Shown one piece after another: positions 18,568 through 26,762 of a stretch of DNA of 34,723 bases. The notes below the pieces were generated by a model. It made no database searches, was not told where the DNA came from, and saw only the letters and a program-made list of their open reading frames with translations. The DNA is from Pedosphaera sp. (GTDB lineage Bacteria > Verrucomicrobiota > Verrucomicrobiia > Limisphaerales > UBA1096). The stretch covers positions 1-34,723 of the forward strand of contig JAKUOU010000035.1 in NCBI GenBank assembly GCA_022451065.1. Direction: 5' to 3'. Every line of letters starts with the position of its first letter. Position 1 is the first letter of the stretch. The position numbers were made by a program, and so were the translations under genes.

Positions 18568-19926
18568 ATGCCGAGTGTATTCATCAAAACCTACGGTTGC
18601 CAAATGAACGAGCGCGACTCCGAGGCTGTTGCGGCACAGTTGGTGACCAAGGGCTACAGTATGACGACTGATGCGCTGAGGGCGGATGTCATCCTGCTGA
18701 ATACATGCAGCGTGCGCGATGCCGCCGAGCAAAAGGCGCTTGGAAAAATGAACCACGTCGCCGCGCAGTTGCGCTCGAAGAACCGCAAGGCGGTGCTGGG
18801 CTTCATGGGCTGCATGGCGCAGAGCCGCGGGCGGGAGTTGATCGACAGGCTGCCGGACGTGGATCTCGTGGTCGGCACGCAGAAATTTCATCGCACAGCC
18901 GATTATATCGGCGATCTGTTGGCCGGCCGTACCGGGAGCGTGGTCGATACCGGCGAGGAGAAGGGCAGCGAGGCGACGATCCGGGAGCATCTACTCAACG
19001 GCGCGAGCGACAAAAAGTCAGTCACGTCATTCGTCAGCATCATGCAGGGGTGCAACCAGTTTTGCACCTTTTGCATCGTACCGACCACGCGCGGCCGCGA
19101 GCGCAGCCGGTCGATTGACGACATTGTCAGCGAATGCCGCGAACTGGTGGCTCGTGGCGTGCGCGAGGTGACGCTGCTCGGGCAGATCGTGACGAGCTAT
19201 GGCCGCCGCGAGATCGGCGAGAGGGACGGCAAGTCGGCGTTCGTGCAGTTGATCGAGGCGCTACACGGGATCGAGGGGCTGGAGCGCATCCGCTTCACCT
19301 CGCCGCACCCCAAGGGATACGGCGACGATTTGGTTGAAGCGTATGGGCGCTTGGCCAAGCTCTGCGAGAGCGCACACATCCCTGTACAGAGCGGAAGCGA
19401 TGCGATGCTCAAGCGTATGCACCGGGGCTACACATGTGAGCGATTTTTGGAGATCGTCGGCAAGTTACGCGCTGTCAAGCCGGGCATCGGCATCACGACC
19501 GACATCATCGTCGGGTTTCCCGGGGAGACGGAGGAGGAGTTCGAGGAAACGGTCTCGCTTTGTCGCGAGGTTCAGTTCGACAATGCATTTGTTTTCAAGT
19601 ACTCCACGCGCCGTGATACGCCGGCGGCTGCAATGGAGAACCAACTTCCCAGGGAGTTGATCGAGCAGCGGCACGCCTTACTACTCGCGGCGATTGACGA
19701 GATGGGGGCCAGGCGCTACGCGCAGTTTGTTGGCAAAACGGTGGAGGTTCTTGTTGAGGGGCCAAGCCGCCGCAACGCCGCGCGTTTGGAGGGCAGGACG
19801 CGCTGCAATAAAATCGTGGTATTTGAAGGTGGCGAGCGTTTCCGGGGCCAGTTGGTGGATTTGAAAATCACCCGCAACGGTTCGTTTACCCTGTACGGTG
19901 ATCCGGCCATCGTGAATTTGAACTGA
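18568..19926 (+). CDS. miaB: tRNA-2-methylthio-N6-dimethylallyladenosine synthase MiaB
   Basis: A radical SAM methylthiotransferase acting on i6A37 of tRNAs that read UNN codons. The N-terminal UPF0004 domain contributes the auxiliary cluster cysteines ('TYGCQMNERDSE', 'LNTCSVRD', 'GFMGCMAQ'). The radical SAM cluster is Cys162/Cys166/Cys169 in 'GCNQFCTFC'. A TRAM domain with basic and Gly residues ends the protein (about 385-450). ATG 18568 is preferred over GTG 18550 because GAGAGG sits about ten bases upstream and family members begin just before 'TYGCQMN'. The membrane-protein gene follows three bases after the stop. Confidence 0.97.
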   Translation: MPSVFIKTYGCQMNERDSEAVAAQLVTKGYSMTTDALRADVILLNTCSVRDAAEQKALGKMNHVAAQLRSKNRKAVLGFMGCMAQSRGRELIDRLPDVDLVVGTQKFHRTADYIGDLLAGRTGSVVDTGEEKGSEATIREHLLNGASDKKSVTSFVSIMQGCNQFCTFCIVPTTRGRERSRSIDDIVSECRELVARGVREVTLLGQIVTSYGRREIGERDGKSAFVQLIEALHGIEGLERIRFTSPHPKGYGDDLVEAYGRLAKLCESAHIPVQSGSDAMLKRMHRGYTCERFLEIVGKLRAVKPGIGITTDIIVGFPGETEEEFEETVSLCREVQFDNAFVFKYSTRRDTPAAAMENQLPRELIEQRHALLLAAIDEMGARRYAQFVGKTVEVLVEGPSRRNAARLEGRTRCNKIVVFEGGERFRGQLVDLKITRNGSFTLYGDPAIVNLN

Positions 19927-19929
19927 CGT

Positions 19930-20622
19930 ATGAATGAGCAAAGTAAAGAGTCGCCGGCATCGATACCGCTGTTCGGTTTCCTGCTAGTGTTTGTAGGCAT
20001 GTTTCTTTACATTGGCATTAGGATGAACAGCGAGGTGAGCTTGGCCAACTTGTCGGTCTTGCTCGGCGTATTCTTGGCGGCAGTCTCCGGCTACAGCCTG
20101 GCCAAGCCGGATGCAGTTGCCCGTGCGCTGCGGGCATTCCCTCGAGCCAATACACCCGGCTACATGCTGATGCTTGCCGCCACCGCCTGGTTTCTTTGGA
20201 ATATCAGGATTGAGGACATGGCGGACTACCGTGAAATAAAGCATTGGTTTTACATCGGCTTTGGCGCGGTGGGGATCGGCTCGTGCATTTTTCTGAGGGA
20301 CTTTTTGGCGGTGCGCGGCCTGGCGGTTTTCATGCTGCTTCTAGCCAAGCTAATGCTCGATACGCAGCGCAATTATATGCTGGCCACACCAGAGGCGTAC
20401 ATGTCGGAGTGGCGACTGGTCTTCGCCGTGTGGGCATACATGATCATCGTCATGTCCATGTGGCTGGTGATTTCGCCGTGGCGCATGCGCGACATGATCG
20501 AGTGGATGCTGGCCAAGCCGGGCCGGCTTGTAGTCAAGGGCTGGTTTCGGCTGGGTTTCGGGATTTTGCTGATCGTGCTTGGCCTGACGGTGTTCGGTAT
20601 CCCGGATGCGGCCGCGAATTGA
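19930..20622 (+). CDS. Seven-helix integral membrane protein of unknown function
   Basis: I do not recognise a family. The 230-residue product has about seven hydrophobic segments (approximately 12-33, 36-57, 76-93, 106-124, 124-142, 160-180 and 200-224) separated by short loops. A few charged residues lie near helix ends ('FLRDFLAVRG', 'WRMRDMIEWM'). There are no cysteine pairs, haem motifs or nucleotide-binding motifs. Its ATG lies three bases after the miaB stop, so it is very probably cotranscribed and perhaps translationally coupled, but a role in tRNA modification is not implied by anything in the protein. Confidence 0.8.
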   Translation: MNEQSKESPASIPLFGFLLVFVGMFLYIGIRMNSEVSLANLSVLLGVFLAAVSGYSLAKPDAVARALRAFPRANTPGYMLMLAATAWFLWNIRIEDMADYREIKHWFYIGFGAVGIGSCIFLRDFLAVRGLAVFMLLLAKLMLDTQRNYMLATPEAYMSEWRLVFAVWAYMIIVMSMWLVISPWRMRDMIEWMLAKPGRLVVKGWFRLGFGILLIVLGLTVFGIPDAAAN

Positions 20623-20642
20623 GGGCTTGGGATTGATTCGCC

Positions 20643-22448
20643 GTGGCGGCCCGTTGTCATTTTATACCCATTTTAACCGTGAACTCGAAAATAAGTATTC
20701 AACGATCCCGCTGCAGGACGCTTGGCCAAGTGCTTGGCCTGACGATCGCCCTGGCAGGCTTGGTGCCTGGCCAGGCGCAACAAGTGCCGGTCGATGAGCG
20801 CACGCTCTCCAACGGCATGAAACTGCTCATGCTTGAGCGGCACCACTCGCCGGCGATCGCCGGCGGCTGGGTGGCTCGCGTCGGCAGCGTGAACGAGCGG
20901 CCTGGTATCACCGGCATCGCTCACCTCTTTGAGCACATGATGTTCAAGGGCACACCAACCATCGGGACGAGTGATGCCAAGCGTGACGCCGAGATCATAG
21001 AGCAACAGGAGACTGTGCGTGATGCCATGCGACAGGAGGAGGCCAAGATGCGCCTGGCCCTGCGGCGTGGCGAGATCGAAGACTTGGCCAAGCCGGAAAA
21101 CAAAACTGAGCGCTACCGCGAACTCGAGGCCAAGTTCAAGGAACTGATCGCTGCGCAGCGCGAGGTGCTAGTCAAGAACGAGTTCGACCGCGTGTACACG
21201 ACCGCCGGCGCTTCTGGCATGAATGCCTTTACGTCCAATGACATGACCGGCTACTTCATCACCGTGCCGGCGAACAAGCTCGAACTTTGGGCATGGATGG
21301 AGTCAGAGCGGTTGCTGCGGCCGGTGTTCCGCGAGTTTTATGCCGAGCGCGACGTGGTGTTTGAGGAGCGGCGCATGCGTACCGAGTCCACGCCGCTTGG
21401 AAAATTTCAGGAATCGCTCGAGGCGATGTTCTGGGAGTCGCACCCGTACGGCTGGCCAGTGATCGGCTGGCCGTCGGACATCCCGGCCATCACCAAGGCG
21501 CAGGCCGACGAGTTTTACGCACTGCACTATGCGCCGCAAAATATCACGCTGATTTTGGTCGGCGACTTCAAGGCCGACGAGGCGGCTAAGCTGTGCGAGC
21601 GCTACTTCGAGCGCATCCCGCGTGGTAAACGCAATCCGCCCGAGGTCGTCACCGAGGAAGTGGCGCAGAAAGTTGAGAAGCGAATGAACGCCGAGGCGGA
21701 GGCCAATCCGCAGGTGGACATCCTGTGGCACACGCCGGCGGCGGGGCATCCCGACTCCTACGCCCTGGAGGTACTCGCGGCAGTGTTGTCCGGACGCTCC
21801 GGTCGGTTGCACAAGGCGCTCGTGCTTGGCGACGAAGTGGCCACGTCGGCGTTCGCCCATCAAATGGCGCGAAAGTATGCCGGTATGTTCAACATCGGCG
21901 GTGAGGCGAAGGAACCGAAAACACCGGGTGATGTTGAGGCGGCGATTTACGTAGAGGTAGAGCGGCTGAAGAACGAGCCGGTCTCCGCGCGGGAGTTACA
22001 GAAGGTTAAAAATAATTTCGCCGCGATGGCAGTGCGCCGTGCTTCGTCGAACTTTCATCTACTGGTGCAATTGATTCAGTACGAAGGAGGTGGCGACTGG
22101 AAATCGATCAATACCGAAATCCCGAGTATTCTGGAGGTCACGGCGGAGGACATTCGGCGCGTGGCCCAAAAATATCTTACAAAGGAAAATCGCACCGTAG
22201 CGACATTCACGCGGAAGGCAGGAACGAAGGTGCCGGACGACCCCGCGCTGGCCGGGTTGAGTGGTGAGCAGCAGGCGGTCGTGCGTCGCATCGCCAGCCA
22301 GATCAAGTCGGAGATAAGTCTCGAGCGGTTACAGCAACAGTTGCAGACGATGGAGGCCCAGCTTGGTCAAGCGGATGGAAAGCAGCAGGGCCTGATAAAA
22401 ATCATCATGGTGAAAGTGGCGGAGCGAATCGCTGAATTGAGCAAGTAA
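20643..22448 (+). CDS. Secreted M16 (pitrilysin/insulinase-type) zinc peptidase, catalytic member
   Basis: The inverted zinc motif 'HLFEH' (residues 94-98 from GTG 20643) and the third ligand Glu in 'VVFEERRM' (about 241) mark an active M16 peptidase. An insertion of about 65 residues between them (about 112-180) is highly charged, with heptad-like spacing ('QQETVRDAMRQEEAK'), and probably forms a coiled coil. A signal peptide is present ('VLGLTIALAGLVPGQAQ'), giving a periplasmic location. The start is uncertain: GTG 20643 or GTG 20679, the latter giving a more usual n-region; neither has a clear Shine-Dalgarno. The next gene, 16 bases downstream, encodes a non-catalytic M16 paralogue, so the two likely form a heterodimeric protease. 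Substrate unknown. Confidence 0.93.
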   Translation: MAARCHFIPILTVNSKISIQRSRCRTLGQVLGLTIALAGLVPGQAQQVPVDERTLSNGMKLLMLERHHSPAIAGGWVARVGSVNERPGITGIAHLFEHMMFKGTPTIGTSDAKRDAEIIEQQETVRDAMRQEEAKMRLALRRGEIEDLAKPENKTERYRELEAKFKELIAAQREVLVKNEFDRVYTTAGASGMNAFTSNDMTGYFITVPANKLELWAWMESERLLRPVFREFYAERDVVFEERRMRTESTPLGKFQESLEAMFWESHPYGWPVIGWPSDIPAITKAQADEFYALHYAPQNITLILVGDFKADEAAKLCERYFERIPRGKRNPPEVVTEEVAQKVEKRMNAEAEANPQVDILWHTPAAGHPDSYALEVLAAVLSGRSGRLHKALVLGDEVATSAFAHQMARKYAGMFNIGGEAKEPKTPGDVEAAIYVEVERLKNEPVSARELQKVKNNFAAMAVRRASSNFHLLVQLIQYEGGGDWKSINTEIPSILEVTAEDIRRVAQKYLTKENRTVATFTRKAGTKVPDDPALAGLSGEQQAVVRRIASQIKSEISLERLQQQLQTMEAQLGQADGKQQGLIKIIMVKVAERIAELSK

Positions 22449-22464
22449 TCATGGAGTAACAAAA

Positions 22465-23958
22465 ATGAATTTATCGATGAAGCAAAATATGGCGCTCGGC
22501 TTAGTTGCGGTCTTTGGGCTGGCGCTTGGCCAGGCACAGGAGATTCCGGATCGACCGGAGAAGTTGACATTCCCGCCACTGATTTATGATGCTCCAAACC
22601 CGGCCGACTACCGCGTGGAGTTGGAATCAGGGGTGATTGTTTACATTTATCCTGATCGCGAACGGCCGCTGATTGACCTGTCGGTAAACGTCCGCGGCGG
22701 CAGCTACCTTGACCCTAAGGGCAAGGAGGGCTTAGCCGGTCTGACCGGCTACCTGATGGCGCGCGGCGGTATTCCGTCCTCACCTGCAGACGAACTAGAC
22801 GAGGAACTGGAGTTTCTCGCGGCAAGGCTCTCGAGCAGTTTCGGAGGGTTGAGCGGTAGCGTGGGTTTGAACCTGTTGTCCAAGGACGCCGATCGAGGCT
22901 TCGAGATTTTGCGTGCCGTACTGGCCGCGCCGAGTTTTCAGGAGGACAAGCTGGCGCTGCGTAAGACGCAGACATTACAGGGGCTCAAGCAGCGCAATGA
23001 TGATTCGAAAAATATCGAGTCACGTGAGCGCAACTTTCTCGCGTACGGCGAGCGCTTTTGGTTCAACCGCCACACGACGGCAGCGTCGCTCGAGAGCATC
23101 CGCCGGGAGGATTTGCTGGCGTTCCACCACAAGTGGGTGCATCCGAAAAATTTCATCGTCTCGGTGAGCGGCGACTTCGATCGCAACGAGATGCTTAAGC
23201 GACTGGACGGCGTGTTCGCCGCCTGGCCACACCCCGGCAAAAAGGCGCCACCGGTGTCGCAGGAGCAAAAGTATGGCAAGCCGGGCGTGTACATCGTCAA
23301 CAAGGATGTCAATCAGGGTCGCGTGTCGATCATGTTGCCGGGCATACGCTGGGACGCCCCGGACTACTACGCGATCCAGGTGATGAACGATGTGCTCGGT
23401 GGCGGCGGTTTCACTTCGCGCATCACCAACCGCGTGCGCTCCGATGAGGGCCTGGCTTACTCGGCGCGTTCGGCATTCCCCGGGGGGGTGTATTACCCGG
23501 TGGTGTTTCGCGCTGGGTTCCAGTCCAAGTCGCGTACGGTCGCCTACGCGACGTCGATCGTGCTCGAGGAGATCGAGCGCATCATCCGGGAGCCGGTGAC
23601 TAAGGAGGAACTGCTCACGACGAAAAAGTCGTTCATTGACACATTCCCGAACAACTTTTCCTCGGCGGCACAGGTGGTCTCGGCGTTTGCCAGCGACGAG
23701 ATGATCGGCCGTTACGCCAAGCAGCCGCATTACTGGGCGAACTACCGCGACAACATCGAGTCGGTGGACATCGCTGCGGTGCAGCACGTGGCTAAGCAGC
23801 GGCTCAAGCTTGACCAAATGATCATCCTGATTGTCGGGCAAAAAGAGGAGATTTTGAAGGGACACCCGGATCATCCGGTGAAATTGGGCCGCTTGGTCAA
23901 GGGCGGGGTGATAGAGTTGCCGATGCGTGACCCATTAACGATGCAGCCGGCAAAATAG
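22465..23958 (+). CDS. Secreted M16 family protein lacking the zinc motif (partner subunit)
   Basis: It has the M16 fold pattern ('LESGVIVYIYPDRERPLIDLSV', then 'LGGGGFTSRITNRVRSDEGLAYS', carrying the conserved Arg/Tyr of the C-terminal half). Where HxxEH should be it reads 'LAGLTGYLMARGG' (about 90-102), so zinc cannot be bound in the usual way. In M16B proteases such subunits shape the cavity with a catalytic partner; the upstream gene is that partner. The signal peptide 'MALGLVAVFGLALGQAQ' predicts export. Start ATG 22465 is preceded by GGAG at good spacing. Length 497 is normal. Confidence 0.93.
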   Translation: MNLSMKQNMALGLVAVFGLALGQAQEIPDRPEKLTFPPLIYDAPNPADYRVELESGVIVYIYPDRERPLIDLSVNVRGGSYLDPKGKEGLAGLTGYLMARGGIPSSPADELDEELEFLAARLSSSFGGLSGSVGLNLLSKDADRGFEILRAVLAAPSFQEDKLALRKTQTLQGLKQRNDDSKNIESRERNFLAYGERFWFNRHTTAASLESIRREDLLAFHHKWVHPKNFIVSVSGDFDRNEMLKRLDGVFAAWPHPGKKAPPVSQEQKYGKPGVYIVNKDVNQGRVSIMLPGIRWDAPDYYAIQVMNDVLGGGGFTSRITNRVRSDEGLAYSARSAFPGGVYYPVVFRAGFQSKSRTVAYATSIVLEEIERIIREPVTKEELLTTKKSFIDTFPNNFSSAAQVVSAFASDEMIGRYAKQPHYWANYRDNIESVDIAAVQHVAKQRLKLDQMIILIVGQKEEILKGHPDHPVKLGRLVKGGVIELPMRDPLTMQPAK

Positions 23959-24015
23959 CCCAAAATCGCCTTTTTCCTTGCGTTGGCCTGATTTGCTTGC
24001 TAACAAAGCCGTACA

Positions 24016-24771
24016 ATGGCAGCAATCGGCCTTTTTCAAAAGGGAGAAAATATCTTCTACGCCAAGGTCGAGGATGGAGACTTGTATAAACTCAAGGGCG
24101 ACATTTTTGGCGCGCCATCCTACCAAAAGACGCCGATTCCGAAAAAGGGGTTTCGGACGCTCGTTCCGGTTCAGCCTTCGAAGATCATTGCCGTGGGGCT
24201 CAACTACGTCGACCACGCAGCTGAGTCCGGCCTTGAGACACCGAAGACGCCGCTTTTCTGGCTGAAATCCCCCAAGTCGATTCTGCCCGATGGCGGAAAA
24301 ATCGAAATTCCGTTCGAGAAGCACCGAACCGACTACGAGGCCGAGCTGGCCATCGTGATCGGCCGCAGCATTCGCAATGTCACCCCAAAGGCGGCCAGCC
24401 GTTACATCCTTGGTTATACGGCGGCACAGGACATCAGCGACCGGACGATCCAGAACGCCGAGAGCCAATGGGCGCGGGCCAAGTCGTTCGACACCTTCAC
24501 GCCGCTTGGCCCGTACATCGAGACGAAGATCGATCCGGATTGCCTGACGATTCAGTTGTTCAAAAACGGGCAGCTTTGCCAGAACTCCTCCACGGCACAG
24601 ATGATCTTTAGTTGCTCGGAGTTGGTCAGCTTCATCTCGACGAACATGACTCTGCTGCCGGGCGATGTTATCCTCACCGGCACGCCGTCTGGCGTTGGCT
24701 CGATCGAGTCGGACGACACACTCGAGGTGCGTATCCAAGGCCTGGCCCCCCTGGTTAATTCCGTCAAATAG
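24016..24771 (+). CDS. Fumarylacetoacetate hydrolase (FAH) family protein
   Basis: A cytosolic metal-dependent hydrolase, isomerase or decarboxylase of the FAHD1/HpcE superfamily. The metal ligands are Glu108 and Glu110 in 'YEAELAIVIG' and Asp139 in 'AAQDISDR'. The fold starts with 'IIAVGLNYVDHAAES', and 'LLPGDVILTGTPSGVG' is the classic C-terminal signature. The 251-residue size fits single-domain bacterial members. Substrate cannot be read from sequence: oxaloacetate/acylpyruvate, 5-carboxymethyl-2-hydroxymuconate and sugar-acid derivatives are all possible. No aromatic-degradation genes flank it. Confidence 0.92.
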   Translation: MAAIGLFQKGENIFYAKVEDGDLYKLKGDIFGAPSYQKTPIPKKGFRTLVPVQPSKIIAVGLNYVDHAAESGLETPKTPLFWLKSPKSILPDGGKIEIPFEKHRTDYEAELAIVIGRSIRNVTPKAASRYILGYTAAQDISDRTIQNAESQWARAKSFDTFTPLGPYIETKIDPDCLTIQLFKNGQLCQNSSTAQMIFSCSELVSFISTNMTLLPGDVILTGTPSGVGSIESDDTLEVRIQGLAPLVNSVK

Positions 24772-24825
24772 TCGGTCACCGTTTCGGTTCGACTTCGCCC
24801 GATTTTTCCTGTTCGCTTCGTCTAG

Positions 24826-24845
24826 CGCCGGCCGGTTGGTCGGCG
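24826..24845 (+). terminator. Strong hairpin just upstream of proS (terminator or leader element)
   Basis: CGCCGGCC and GGTCGGCG can form an 8-bp stem with one G-U pair and loop GGTT. It is followed by GATTCCATTTTTA, whose T run is not immediately adjacent. The hairpin ends 16 bases before the proS ATG, so it could end FAH-gene transcripts or act in the proS leader. A terminator role is the simpler reading but is weakened by the delayed T run. Confidence 0.45.
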
Positions 24846-24861
24846 GATTCCATTTTTACAC

Positions 24862-26580
24862 ATGCGCTGGTCTCAAACATTTATCCCGACGATGAAGGAG
24901 ACGCCCGCCGAGGCGGAGATCATCTCACACAAGCTGCTGCTGCGTGCCGGCCTGGTGCGAAGACTCACCGGCGGGCTGTATACGTTTCTGCCGCTTGGCC
25001 TGCGGGCTCTCAGGAAGGTCGAGAACATCGTTCGCGAGGAGATGAACCGTGCCGGGGCGCTGGAGGTGTTCATGCCGGCGCTGCAGCCGCCCGACATTTG
25101 GGCCAGGAGCGGCCGGCTCGAGACGGCGAAGGAAGTTCTCTTTCACGTGAAGGATCGCGCTCAAAAAGAGTGGGTGCTCGGCCCGACACACGAGGAGGTT
25201 ATCACGACGCTCGTTGCTGATGAGTTCAACTCCTACCGCCAGTTGCCGGTGAACTTTTACCAGATCCAGACCAAGTTCCGTGACGAAATCCGCCCGCGCT
25301 TCGGCCTTATGCGCGCCAAGGAGTTCATCATGAAGGACGCATACAGCTTCGATGCCGACGATGAGTCGGCCAACGCCAGTTACCAGCGGATGTACGATGC
25401 CTACGCGCGGATTTTTAAGCGCTGCGGCCTGCGTGCCATCCCCGTGCAGGCCGACACCGGCGTCATGGGCGGCGCTCACTCGCACGAATTCATGGTGCCG
25501 GCCGAGACCGGCGAAAACGAAGTGGTGTACTGCGAGAGCGGCGACTATGCGGCGAACATCGAGAAGGCGACCAGCCAAGGCCCGGCTGCCACCACGCCGT
25601 CGGACGACTGCGGTCCCGCGGAGAAATTCGAGACGCCAGGCGTGAAGACGATCGAGGATCTGGCCAAGAGCTTCGACGTCGCGGCGGAGCGGCAAATTAA
25701 GACACTCATTTACATCGCCGAAGACAAGCCGGTGATCGTGCTACTGCGCGGTGACGACCAGCTTGAGGAGGCCAAGCTTGGCGGCGTGCTGGGCACCGCG
25801 ACTTTTCGCACGGCGGGTGATGCCGAGATCGTCAAGGTGCTTGGCGCGAAACCGGGAAGCCTGGGCGCAGTCGGTATCGAGGGCATCCCGGTCTATGCCG
25901 ACGAGGTTTTGCGCGGCGGTTCCGGCATGGTCACAGGCGCGAACGACGATGACCACCACTTGCGCAATGTCAACGTCGAGCGCGACATCGTGGTCAGCGA
26001 GTGGGCAAATCTGCGCAAGGTTCAGGCCTGCGAGTTGTGCATCGAGACTGGCCAGCCACTCAAGATTCGCCGCGCCATCGAGGTCGGGCATGTATTCAAG
26101 CTCGGAACCAAATACAGTGAAGCGCTCGGTGCGACATTTCTCGACGAAAACGGCAAAAGTCTTCCGAGCATTATGGGCTGCTACGGCATCGGCGTGACGC
26201 GCACGTTGCAGGCGGTGATCGAGCAGTGCCACGACGAGAGCGGCGTCATATGGCCAACGTCGGTTGCGCCGTACGAGGTTTGCATCACTGCGTTGGATGT
26301 CGAACCGGAGTCGAAAGTGATGAAACTTGCCAACCGGCTTTACGACGAGTTGCAGGCCAAGGGAGTGGACGTGATTCTCGACGATCGCCCGGCGCGGCCT
26401 GGTATCAAGTTCAAGGATTCGGAGTTGGCCGGCTTCCCGCTGCGTATCGGTATCGGTGAGCGTTCGTTGGCCAAGGGCAGTGTCGAGATCAAGCCAAGGG
26501 TGGGGGAGATGATCCTGTGTAGCCCGGATGAGGCACTTGGTCAGGCACTCGATTGGCTCGAAGCCAACCAAGTCGGCTAA
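24862..26580 (+). CDS. proS: Prolyl-tRNA synthetase (bacterial type, with editing domain)
   Basis: A class II aminoacyl-tRNA synthetase that charges tRNA-Pro. The N-terminus 'MRWSQTFIPTMKETPAEAE' is the standard bacterial ProS start. Motif 1 lies around 'LPLGLRALRKVENIV', motif 2 is 'FRDEIRPRFGLMRAKEF', and motif 3 is 'GCYGIGVTRTLQAV'. The YbaK-like insertion that deacylates Ala-tRNA-Pro spans about 225-390 ('IKTLIYIAEDKPVIVLLRGDD'). The anticodon-binding domain follows. The 572-residue length is typical. No Shine-Dalgarno is visible; a hairpin ends 16 bases upstream. Confidence 0.98.
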   Translation: MRWSQTFIPTMKETPAEAEIISHKLLLRAGLVRRLTGGLYTFLPLGLRALRKVENIVREEMNRAGALEVFMPALQPPDIWARSGRLETAKEVLFHVKDRAQKEWVLGPTHEEVITTLVADEFNSYRQLPVNFYQIQTKFRDEIRPRFGLMRAKEFIMKDAYSFDADDESANASYQRMYDAYARIFKRCGLRAIPVQADTGVMGGAHSHEFMVPAETGENEVVYCESGDYAANIEKATSQGPAATTPSDDCGPAEKFETPGVKTIEDLAKSFDVAAERQIKTLIYIAEDKPVIVLLRGDDQLEEAKLGGVLGTATFRTAGDAEIVKVLGAKPGSLGAVGIEGIPVYADEVLRGGSGMVTGANDDDHHLRNVNVERDIVVSEWANLRKVQACELCIETGQPLKIRRAIEVGHVFKLGTKYSEALGATFLDENGKSLPSIMGCYGIGVTRTLQAVIEQCHDESGVIWPTSVAPYEVCITALDVEPESKVMKLANRLYDELQAKGVDVILDDRPARPGIKFKDSELAGFPLRIGIGERSLAKGSVEIKPRVGEMILCSPDEALGQALDWLEANQVG

Positions 26581-26629
26581 ATTTCAGTTCGAACCGGAAA
26601 CTTCAAAGTTCCGCATAGCGCTTGGCCCA

Positions 26630-26749
26630 TCAGCGTTGAAGCATTCCATCTAATTCCATGGCGAAGCCGTCGTAGTCTATCAGCGGCGAGCGCTCGAGCA
26701 TCCCGCCTCGTTTTGTTCGGCGGCTTGGAACAGCATAAACCGGGATCAA
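26630..26749 (-). CDS. Possible 39-residue small protein downstream of the amidase
   Basis: After the amidase stop, on the same strand, a frame beginning at TTG (26749) reads 'MIPVYAVPSRRTKRGG' then 'SPLIDYDGFAMELDGMLQR' and stops. The composition looks protein-like: balanced, with aromatic and charged residues and no low complexity. However, there is no Shine-Dalgarno, the start is TTG, and the frame is also the tail of a longer antisense-like ORF. It may be a short gene, the remnant of a lost one, or chance. Confidence 0.25.
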   Translation of the reverse strand: MIPVYAVPSRRTKRGGMLERSPLIDYDGFAMELDGMLQR

Positions 26750-26762
26750 CCACGACGGGGGC

